From positions 1 through 16,003 of the forward strand of contig JAJZTO010000021.1 of assembly GCA_021848865.1 (NCBI GenBank): a DNA stretch of 16,003 nucleotides, written 5' to 3'. This document shows positions 1 to 6,270 of the stretch, one piece after another. Position 1 is the first letter of the stretch; every line of letters begins with the position of its first letter. The notes below the pieces were generated by a model. The model was not told where the DNA came from. It was given only the letters and a program-made list of their open reading frames with translations, and ran no database searches. This DNA is from Myxococcales bacterium. Lineage in GTDB: Bacteria; Myxococcota; Myxococcia; Myxococcales; Anaeromyxobacteraceae. The position numbers were made by a program, and so were the translations under genes.

Positions 1-614
1 GGAAGCTCCCGGCGGAGCGGCAGCCGCGGGCGCGCCGGCTGGGGCTGGTCCTGGCGCTGGGGACGCGGCTGCTGCTGCTGTTCGCCATCACCTGGCTCAT
101 GGGGCTCACCCGGGTCCTGTTCACGCTCCTGGGGCGCGGCTTCACCGGCCGCGACCTCATCCTCGGGGCCGGCGGCCTGTTCCTGCTCGGCAAGGCCACC
201 TTCGAGATCCACCAGAAGCTGGAGGAGGGGCCGGCGGACCCGGCCGCGGCCTCCGCCGGCTCGGCCTCCTTCGTGGGCGTGCTCCTGCAGATCGCGCTCC
301 TCGACGTGGTCTTCTCGCTCGACTCGGTGATCACCGCGGTGGGCATGGCGGGCCACCTGGCGGTGATGGTGGCCGCCATGGTCCTGGCGGTCGGGGCGAT
401 GGTGCTCTTCGCCGGGACGGTGGCCCGCTTCGTGGAGCGCCACCCGACGATGAAGATGCTGGCCCTGTCCTTCCTGCTGCTCATCGGCGTCCTGCTGGTC
501 GCCGAGGCCGTCGGCGGCCACATCGACCGGGGCTACGTCTACTTCGCCATGGCCTTCAGCTTCGCGGTGGAGATGCTCAACATCCGGGTCCACCGGCGCG
601 CGCCCCGCCCCTAG
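1..614 (+). CDS. TerC-family integral membrane protein (5' end outside window)
   Basis: This is the C-terminal part of a TerC/Alx-type polytopic membrane protein, a family linked to manganese or other metal-ion export and tellurite resistance. The reading frame is open from the first complete codon at position 3, so the ATG at 99 is internal and the true start lies upstream of the window. The hallmark is a membrane helix with the acidic motif LLDVVFSLDSV, which in the family lies in the ion path. Further hydrophobic helices follow, and the protein ends in a typical MLNIRVHRR tail. The first visible residues (LPAERQPRARRLGL) match the cytoplasmic link that precedes a helix in the family. The N-terminal half, with the other conserved aspartates, cannot be seen. 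Family assignment is firm; substrate is not determinable here. Confidence 0.88.
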   Translation, partial: KLPAERQPRARRLGLVLALGTRLLLLFAITWLMGLTRVLFTLLGRGFTGRDLILGAGGLFLLGKATFEIHQKLEEGPADPAAASAGSASFVGVLLQIALLDVVFSLDSVITAVGMAGHLAVMVAAMVLAVGAMVLFAGTVARFVERHPTMKMLALSFLLLIGVLLVAEAVGGHIDRGYVYFAMAFSFAVEMLNIRVHRRAPRP

Positions 615-621
615 CCGCGGC

Positions 622-637
622 GCGCGCCCGGGCGCGC
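622..637. repeat. 16-bp perfect GC palindrome after terC-family gene
   Basis: GCGCGCCCGGGCGCGC is self-complementary and sits 8 nt after the TerC-family stop and about 30 nt before the next start. It could form a strong stem in RNA, but no T-run follows, so a classical intrinsic terminator is not supported. In DNA this GC-rich such palindromes also arise by chance. Confidence 0.4.
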
Positions 638-667
638 CGCCGGCGCTTCTGCTAGAAAGGGCGGCCC

Positions 668-1537
668 GTGGCCGACCTGGCGCTCCTCCTGCTCACCGTC
701 CTGTGGGGGACGACCTTCCTCCTGGTGAAGAACGCCCTGGACGGAACCTCGACGGGCCTCTTCCTGCTCCTGCGCTTCGGGCTGGCGGCGGCCGCGGTCG
801 GCGCCGCCTGGGCCTGGCGGCGGGACCGGGTGACGCCGGGCCTGTGGCGCGACGGGCTGAAGCTGGGGCTGGCGATGGCCGCCGGCTTCGCCCTGCAGAC
901 CCTGGGGCTGCGCCACACCACGCCCTCCCGCTCCGCCTTCCTCACCTCGCTGGCGGTGCTCTTCGTGCCCTTCCTGGCCCGCTTCCTCCACGGGCGCCGG
1001 GTGCGGGCCTCCGCCTGGGTGGGCGTGGTCCTGGCCGTGGCCGGCCTGGGCTTCCTCTACCGGGAGGCCCTGGGCGAGTCGGCCCGCCTCGGGGACCTCC
1101 TCACCCTGGGGTGCGCCGTCGCCTACGCCTACCAGATCGTCTGGACCGGCGAATTCAGCCCGCGCCACGGCCTGGTGCCGCTCACCTTCACGCAGATCGC
1201 CGTCACCTTCGCCGCCTCGGCGCTGCTCCTGCCGCTGGAGCCGCCGCGGTTCGGCGGCGGCGGCGGGTTCTGGGCCACCGCGCTGTTCCTGGGGCTGGCG
1301 ATGACGGCCGGCGCCTTCTTCGTGATGAACTGGGCGCAGCGCCGCACCAGCGCGGTCCGGGCGGCGCTCATCTACTCGCTGGAGCCGGTCACCGCCTCGC
1401 TCTTCTCCTGGGCCTTCGGCGGCGAGGTGCTCGGCACCTCGCACCTCTTCGGGGGCGGCCTGATCGTCCTGGGGGTGGTGGTGGGGGAGGTGGGGAACGC
1501 CCTCCAGGCGCGCTGGCGGCCCCTGTCAGCCGACTAG
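668..1537 (+). CDS. EamA/DMT-family transporter
   Basis: This is a 289-residue inner-membrane protein of the drug/metabolite transporter superfamily, the usual length for the ten-helix class made of two EamA repeats (about residues 5-130 and 145-277). Visible signatures are the N-terminal VLWGTTFLLVKNAL, the segment LGLRHTTPSRSAFLTSL with AVLFVPFLA in the first repeat, and LIYSLEPVTASLFSW in the second, all typical of the RhaT/YdcZ/PecM-like exporters. Such proteins export small metabolites or amino acids; the substrate cannot be read from sequence. The GTG start is chosen because AGAAAGG precedes it at good spacing and the protein begins directly in the first helix. It is followed after 15 nt by an exonuclease gene. 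Confidence 0.9.
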   Translation: MADLALLLLTVLWGTTFLLVKNALDGTSTGLFLLLRFGLAAAAVGAAWAWRRDRVTPGLWRDGLKLGLAMAAGFALQTLGLRHTTPSRSAFLTSLAVLFVPFLARFLHGRRVRASAWVGVVLAVAGLGFLYREALGESARLGDLLTLGCAVAYAYQIVWTGEFSPRHGLVPLTFTQIAVTFAASALLLPLEPPRFGGGGGFWATALFLGLAMTAGAFFVMNWAQRRTSAVRAALIYSLEPVTASLFSWAFGGEVLGTSHLFGGGLIVLGVVVGEVGNALQARWRPLSAD

Positions 1538-1552
1538 GTTAGAACCCGGGCC

Positions 1553-2542
1553 ATGGCCCGGGTGCCCATCGAGCTGCGCAAGGGGGAGCTGCACGTCCCC
1601 GGGAGCGGCCTGTGGCTCGACGCCCGGCGCCGCGCCCCCTGCGCCTTCGTCTCCCACGCCCACGGCGACCACATCGGCCGCCACGACCGGACCATCGCCA
1701 CCCGCGCCACCCTGGCGCTGATGGAGCACCGGCTGGGCCGGCCCGGCAAGGGGGAGTGGCTGCCGGCCGGCTACCGCGAGCCCTTCGGCATCGGCGACCT
1801 CACCGTGGAGCTGTTCCCGGCCGGGCACGTGCTGGGCTCGGCGCAGATCCGGCTCTCCCGCGACGGCCACGCGGTGGGCTACTCGGGCGACCTCTGCCTG
1901 GAGCCGACCCTCACCGCCGAGGCCGCCGAGGTGGTGGAGTGCGACACCCTGGTGCTGGAGTCCACCTTCGGGGCGCCGCGCTACGTCTTCCCGCCCAAGG
2001 CCGAGGTGCTGGCGGACGTGAAGCGCTTCGTCGACGACGCGCTCGCCGACGGCGCCGTCCCGGTGCTCTTCGGCTACGCCCTCGGCAAGGCCCAGGAGAT
2101 CCTGAAGTACCTCGCCGGCGAGGGCTACCCCTGCCGCGCCCACCCCATGGTCCACGCCGTGAACCGGGTCTACGAGGCCCAGGGCGTGGCGCTCGACGGG
2201 GTCCGGGCGCTGGGCCCGGAGGGGCCGGCTCCGGGGGAGGTGGTGGTGGCCCCGCCCCACCTGGCCCGCAGCGCCGCCATCCTCCGCATCCGCGGCCGGC
2301 GCACCGCGGTGCTCACCGGCTGGGCGGTGGAGGGGAGCCGCTTCCGCTACCGCGCCATGGACGCCGCCTTCCCGCTCTCCGACCACGCCGACTTCCCGGC
2401 GCTGCTGCGCTACGCCCGGGCCACCGGGGCGCGCCGGATCTTCACCGTGCACGGCCACGCCGCCGAGCTGGCGGCGGCGCTGCGGGCCGAGGGCATCCGG
2501 GCCGAGCCGCTCGAGGAGCGCCAGCAGCTCGAGTTGCTGTAG
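1553..2542 (+). CDS. MBL-fold/beta-CASP exonuclease (ligase-associated exonuclease type)
   Basis: This 329-residue metallo-beta-lactamase-fold nuclease resembles the small proteins annotated as ligase-associated DNA exonucleases or mRNA 3'-end-processing-like factors. Metal-binding motifs are present: SHAHGDH (HxHxDH, residues 35-40), GHVLGSAQ (91-98), YSGDL with Asp113, LSDHAD (275-280) and VHGH (299-302). STFG (137-140) followed by PRYVFPP, and LFGYALGKAQ (172-181), also match that family. Length fits. The family usually sits beside an ATP-dependent DNA ligase; none is visible here, and instead it runs directly into a pseudouridine synthase gene 9 nt downstream. DNA versus RNA substrate is therefore open. 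All catalytic residues look intact, so an active hydrolase is expected. Confidence 0.87.
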   Translation: MARVPIELRKGELHVPGSGLWLDARRRAPCAFVSHAHGDHIGRHDRTIATRATLALMEHRLGRPGKGEWLPAGYREPFGIGDLTVELFPAGHVLGSAQIRLSRDGHAVGYSGDLCLEPTLTAEAAEVVECDTLVLESTFGAPRYVFPPKAEVLADVKRFVDDALADGAVPVLFGYALGKAQEILKYLAGEGYPCRAHPMVHAVNRVYEAQGVALDGVRALGPEGPAPGEVVVAPPHLARSAAILRIRGRRTAVLTGWAVEGSRFRYRAMDAAFPLSDHADFPALLRYARATGARRIFTVHGHAAELAAALRAEGIRAEPLEERQQLELL

Positions 2543-2551
2543 AAAGGGGCC

Positions 2552-3550
2552 GTGCTCGAGTTCAAGGTCTCCGCCGACGCCGCCGGGCAGCGGCTCGACA
2601 AGTACGTCCGGCGCGCGCTGCGCGACGTCCCCCTCTCCCACGTCTTCAAGATGCTGCGCACCCGCAAGGTGCGCGTGAACGGCCAGCGCGGGCGCGCCGA
2701 GCAGCTCCTGGCCGAGGGGGACCTGGTGGCGATCCGCGGCGACGGGGAGCGGCTGCTCGCCGCGCCGGCGCCGGGCGGCGGGGCCCCGGCCCGCGGCGGG
2801 CCCCGCTTCGGCGTCCTCTTCGAGGACGAGGCGGTGCTGGCGGTGGACAAGCCGGCGGGGCTTGCCGCCCACCCCGGGACCGGCATCGAGGGCAGCACGC
2901 TGGTGGAGGAGGCCCGCGCCTACCTCCGGGTCCCGGCCGATCTCCCCCCCACCGAGTTCAAGCCCAGCCCGGCCCACCGGCTCGACCGGGAGACCAGCGG
3001 CGTCGTGCTGGTGGCGAAGAGCCGCAAGGCGATGTCGGGGCTCACCGCCATCTTCACCGACGGCGCGGAGGTGCGGAAGAGCTACCTCGCGCTGGTGAAG
3101 GGGAAGATGCCGCGCGAGAGCGGCACCATCGACCTGCCGCTCTCCGAGCACGAGCAGACGGCGCGGTCGAGGGAGCGGCGCGGCGTGAACTTCCAGGAGG
3201 CGGTCACCCACTACCAGGTGCTGGGGTCGATGAAGGAGGCCTCGCTGCTCTCGGTGCGCATCGAGACCGGCCGCACCCACCAGATCCGGCGCCACCTCCA
3301 GGCGGTGGGCCACCCGGTGGCGGGCGACCGGCGCCACGGCGACTTCCCCTTCAACCGGTCGGCGCGCCAGCGCTGGGGGCTCGACCGGATGTTCCTGCAC
3401 GCCTGGAAGCTCTCGCTGCCGCACCCGCTGGGCGGGCGGCGCCTGGATCTCGCCGCGCCCCTCCCGGCCGAGCTGCGCGAGGTGCTGAAGCGGGCCAACC
3501 TGCCGGCGCCGGGCGAGCCGCCGGCCCGGGGACCGGCGCACCGGTCCTGA
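2552..3550 (+). CDS. RluA-family 23S rRNA pseudouridine synthase, RluC-like
   Basis: This 332-residue cytoplasmic enzyme converts uridines to pseudouridine in structured RNA, most likely 23S rRNA. An S4 RNA-binding domain (about residues 12-62, with QRLDKYVRRAL and VRVNG) precedes the catalytic domain. The catalytic motif HRLDRETSG (142-150) carries the nucleophile Asp145, and ETGRTHQIRRHL (238-249) is the second RluA signature. Segments such as VPLSHVFKMLR, RHGDFPFNR and LDRMFLHA follow the order seen in E. coli RluC (sites 955/2504/2580) better than RluD, so RluC-type specificity is inferred rather than proven. The GTG start has AGAAAGGGG upstream; that sequence begins inside the stop codon of the preceding exonuclease gene, suggesting co-transcription. 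Confidence 0.9.
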   Translation: MLEFKVSADAAGQRLDKYVRRALRDVPLSHVFKMLRTRKVRVNGQRGRAEQLLAEGDLVAIRGDGERLLAAPAPGGGAPARGGPRFGVLFEDEAVLAVDKPAGLAAHPGTGIEGSTLVEEARAYLRVPADLPPTEFKPSPAHRLDRETSGVVLVAKSRKAMSGLTAIFTDGAEVRKSYLALVKGKMPRESGTIDLPLSEHEQTARSRERRGVNFQEAVTHYQVLGSMKEASLLSVRIETGRTHQIRRHLQAVGHPVAGDRRHGDFPFNRSARQRWGLDRMFLHAWKLSLPHPLGGRRLDLAAPLPAELREVLKRANLPAPGEPPARGPAHRS

Positions 3551-3565
3551 CCCGCCCGCGCCTCG

Positions 3566-3594
3566 TTGCGGCGCCGGGGCGCGGCGCGTAGATT
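3566..3594 (+). promoter_or_regulatory. Possible sigma70-type promoter of the PBP1A gene
   Basis: TTGCGG (3566-3571) and TAGATT (3589-3594) are separated by exactly 17 nt. The -10 box ends only 9 nt before the ATG at 3604, so transcription would start about 1-4 nt before or at the start codon, giving a leaderless or nearly leaderless mRNA. No Shine-Dalgarno sequence is visible in this gap, which is consistent. The -35 box matches consensus at only three positions. Confidence 0.35.
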
Positions 3595-3603
3595 CGTCGC
3601 TCC

Positions 3604-6156
3604 ATGCCCGGCGAATCGCTCCCCACGGGGCCCGAGGGCGGGCCGGGCCCCGCCGGTCCCGCCGCCGCGACGCGCCCGCCGCGGCCCCTCTGGGCGCGCC
3701 TCCTCCTCTGGGGCACGGCGGCCGGCCTGGCGCTGGCGCTGCTCGCCGCGGGCGCCGGCGCCGTCCTCTGGATCCACTTCTCCCGCGGCCTGCCCTCGAT
3801 CCCCTCGCTGGCCGAGTACCGCCCGCCGATCGTCACCGAGGTGCTGTCGGCCGACGGCCAGCTGGTCGGCGAGTTCTTCGTGGAGCGGCGCAAGGTGGTG
3901 CCGTACGAGCGCATCCCCCGCCGGCTGATCCAGGCCTTCGTCGCCTCCGAGGACCAGTCCTTCTTCGAGCACCACGGCGTGGACCTGCTCGGCACGCTGC
4001 GCGCCGCGGTGAACACCTACCTGCTGCGCCGCAAGATGCAGGGCGGCTCCACCATCACCCAGCAGACCGCCAAGTCGCTGCTGGTCTCGGCCGAGGGCTT
4101 CGCCGAGGGCACCAGGCGCAACCTGCGCCGGAAGATCCGGGAGCTGATCCTGGCGACGCGGCTCGAGGCCGCCTTCACCAAGGAGGAGATCCTCTTCCTC
4201 TACCTGAACGGCGTCTACCTGGGCCACCACAGCTACGGGGTGCAGAGCGCCGCGGAGAACTACTACCGGAAGAACGTCGAGGAGCTCACCCTGGCCGAGG
4301 CGGCGCTGATCGCCGGCCTGCCCCAGGCGCCGACGCGCTACTCCCCCTTCGTGAACCCCGAGGCGGCCCGGAACCGCCGCCGCTACGTGCTGCGGCGGAT
4401 GTTCGAGGACGGGTACATCACCGCCGCGGAGCGGAAGGCGGCCGAGGAGGCCGAGGTCCGCGTCTTCGAGGTCGACGACCCCTTCCGCGAGACCGCCCCG
4501 TTCTACGTCGAGCAGGTCCGCCGCCAGGTGGTGGAGCGGTACGGCAACGACCGGCTGCTGCGGGACGGCCTGCGCGTGGAGACCGGGATGGCGCTGGAGG
4601 TCCAGCGCGGCGCCCAGGCCGCCATGCTCCAGGGGCTGATGGAGGTGGACCACCGCCAGGGCTACTACGGCCCGGTGGCCCAGGTGGCCGGCGCCGCCCG
4701 CGACGAGCTGCTGGGCCGCCTGGCGCGCGCCTGGCCCCGGGGCAGCCTGCGGGTCGGCGACTACGCCGTCGGGCTGGTGACGGCGGTGGACGACCGGGCC
4801 GGCGCCGCGCAGGTGGCGGTGGGCGAGGAGGCGGGGCTGCTCCCCATCTCCGGGATGCGCTGGGCCCGCCGGCCCAACCCCGAGGTCTGGTACCCCGACG
4901 CCCTGATCTCCCGCGTCTCCACCGCCCTGGCCCCCGGCGACGTGATCCTGGTGCGCCGGGTGGAGCGCAAGGAGCTCCTGGCCCGGGAGGCGGGCCGCTC
5001 CGCCGAGGCCCGGGCCCAGGTGCCCGAGGCGCCGCTGCTGCTCTCGCTGGAGCAGGAGCCCCGCCTCCAGGGGGCGCTGGTCTCGATCGAGCCCTTCACC
5101 GGGTACGTGGCCGCGATGGTGGGCGGCTACGACTTCGAGGCCAGCGAGTTCAACCGGGCCTTCCAGGCCTGCCGCCAGCCCGGCAGCGCCTTCAAGCCCA
5201 TCGTCTACTCCGCGGCCATCGACAAGCTCGGCTACTCCCCGGCCACGCTGCTCACCGACGCCCCCATCGTCTACCGGGACGAGTCGTCGGGGGTCTCCTG
5301 GAAGCCGGAGAACTTCGGCCAGAGCTTCAAGGGGGACGTCACCCTGCGCGACGCCCTGGTCCACTCCATGAACATCCCGGCGGTGAAGGTCGCCGCGGCG
5401 CTGGGCGTGGACCGGCTGGTGGAGTGGGCCCGGATCCTGGGCCTCACCACCCCGGTGAAGCGGGAGCTGGGGAGCGCCATCGGCTCCTCCTGCACCACCC
5501 TCTGGGACCTGGGCCAGGTCTACGCGCTGCTCGACCGCTACGGGGAGAAGCGCCGCTCCACCTTCGTGAAGCGGGTGCTGGACCGGGACGGGCGGGTGCT
5601 CGAGGACCACACCGCCCCGGCCGATCCCTGGGTGCCGCTCTCCACCCGGCTGGCGGCGGCCGCCGCCGCGGTGGAGGCGCCGCGCGAGCGGGTCATGGAC
5701 GAGCGCAGCGCCTACATCACCGTCCACCTCATGCAGGAGGTGGCCACCGTCGGCACCGGCGCCCAGGCGGCGCGGCTCGGCAAGCCGGCCGCCGGCAAGA
5801 CCGGGACCACCAACGACTCCTTCGACACCTGGTTCCTGGGCTTCACCCGCGACCTCTTCACCGGGGTGTGGCTCGGGTACGACAAGAACGAGACGCCGCT
5901 GGGCCGCTACGAGACCGGGGGCCGCGCGGCGCTGCCCATCTGGCTCGCCACCATGCAGGCGGCGCTGCGCGACCGGCCCGAGCCGGAGTTCCCGATCCCC
6001 GCCGGCATCGCCTTCGTGCGCATCGACCCGGCCACCGGACGGCCGGTGGACGGGCTGGACCAGGGCGTGGTCGAGCCCTTCAAGACGGAGGCCCAGCCCG
6101 TCGCCGAGGACGCCGGCAAGCCGCGCATCGAGGTGCGCGACCTCTTCGGCGAATGA
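3604..6156 (+). CDS. Bifunctional class A penicillin-binding protein (PBP1A type)
   Basis: This 850-residue cell-wall synthase polymerises lipid II (GT51 glycosyltransferase) and cross-links the peptides (DD-transpeptidase) in the periplasm. A Pro/Gly-rich cytoplasmic tail precedes one signal-anchor helix (about 31-57). The GT51 domain follows, with EDQSFFEHHGVD (catalytic Glu116), GGSTITQQTAKSLL (from 147) and LNGVYLGHHSYGVQSAAENYY (from 201). An insert of about residues 383-452 (VGDYAVGLVTAVD, VGEEAGLLPISG) resembles the OB-like domain of PBP1A proteins. The transpeptidase triad is complete: SAFK with nucleophile Ser528, SMN (588-590) and KTG (732-734). Length matches PBP1A. It stands between an RNA-modification gene and a chemoreceptor gene, with no sign of an operon with other wall genes. 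Confidence 0.95.
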   Translation: MPGESLPTGPEGGPGPAGPAAATRPPRPLWARLLLWGTAAGLALALLAAGAGAVLWIHFSRGLPSIPSLAEYRPPIVTEVLSADGQLVGEFFVERRKVVPYERIPRRLIQAFVASEDQSFFEHHGVDLLGTLRAAVNTYLLRRKMQGGSTITQQTAKSLLVSAEGFAEGTRRNLRRKIRELILATRLEAAFTKEEILFLYLNGVYLGHHSYGVQSAAENYYRKNVEELTLAEAALIAGLPQAPTRYSPFVNPEAARNRRRYVLRRMFEDGYITAAERKAAEEAEVRVFEVDDPFRETAPFYVEQVRRQVVERYGNDRLLRDGLRVETGMALEVQRGAQAAMLQGLMEVDHRQGYYGPVAQVAGAARDELLGRLARAWPRGSLRVGDYAVGLVTAVDDRAGAAQVAVGEEAGLLPISGMRWARRPNPEVWYPDALISRVSTALAPGDVILVRRVERKELLAREAGRSAEARAQVPEAPLLLSLEQEPRLQGALVSIEPFTGYVAAMVGGYDFEASEFNRAFQACRQPGSAFKPIVYSAAIDKLGYSPATLLTDAPIVYRDESSGVSWKPENFGQSFKGDVTLRDALVHSMNIPAVKVAAALGVDRLVEWARILGLTTPVKRELGSAIGSSCTTLWDLGQVYALLDRYGEKRRSTFVKRVLDRDGRVLEDHTAPADPWVPLSTRLAAAAAAVEAPRERVMDERSAYITVHLMQEVATVGTGAQAARLGKPAAGKTGTTNDSFDTWFLGFTRDLFTGVWLGYDKNETPLGRYETGGRAALPIWLATMQAALRDRPEPEFPIPAGIAFVRIDPATGRPVDGLDQGVVEPFKTEAQPVAEDAGKPRIEVRDLFGE

Positions 6157-6177
6157 GCCCGGCGACCCGCCGGATCC

Positions 6178-6206
6178 TTGACCCCCCACCGGGTGGCCCG
6201 TAGCAT
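6178..6206 (+). promoter_or_regulatory. Sigma70-type promoter of the chemoreceptor gene
   Basis: TTGACC (6178-6183, five of six consensus bases) and TAGCAT (6201-6206, four of six) lie 17 nt apart. The predicted start of transcription is near 6213, giving a leader of about 58 nt before the ATG at 6271. The spacer contains CCACCGGGTGG (6186-6196), a 5-bp inverted repeat around one base, placed where a repressor could bind. This is the best promoter match in the window. Confidence 0.6.
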
Positions 6207-6220
6207 CCAGGAATCGCAAC

Positions 6221-6238
6221 CGCCCGGAACTCCGGGCG
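6221..6238 (+). promoter_or_regulatory. Hairpin in the chemoreceptor mRNA leader
   Basis: CGCCCGG and CCGGGCG form a perfect 7-bp stem around an AACT loop, followed by CTTTCCC. It begins about 8 nt after the predicted transcription start and ends 32 nt before the ATG. It could stabilise the 5' end, attenuate the chemoreceptor gene, or act as a weak terminator for read-through from the PBP gene; the T-run is too short to favour the last strongly. Confidence 0.4.
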
Positions 6239-6270
6239 CTTTCCCACACCGCCGCCGAGAGCCCGGGGAC

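Noticed and set aside
3556..3584. CCGCGCC/GGCGCGG inverted repeat as terminator after the RluC-like gene
   Set aside because: The loop is 15 nt, there is no T-run, and it overlaps the likely PBP1A promoter; a chance GC match is likely.
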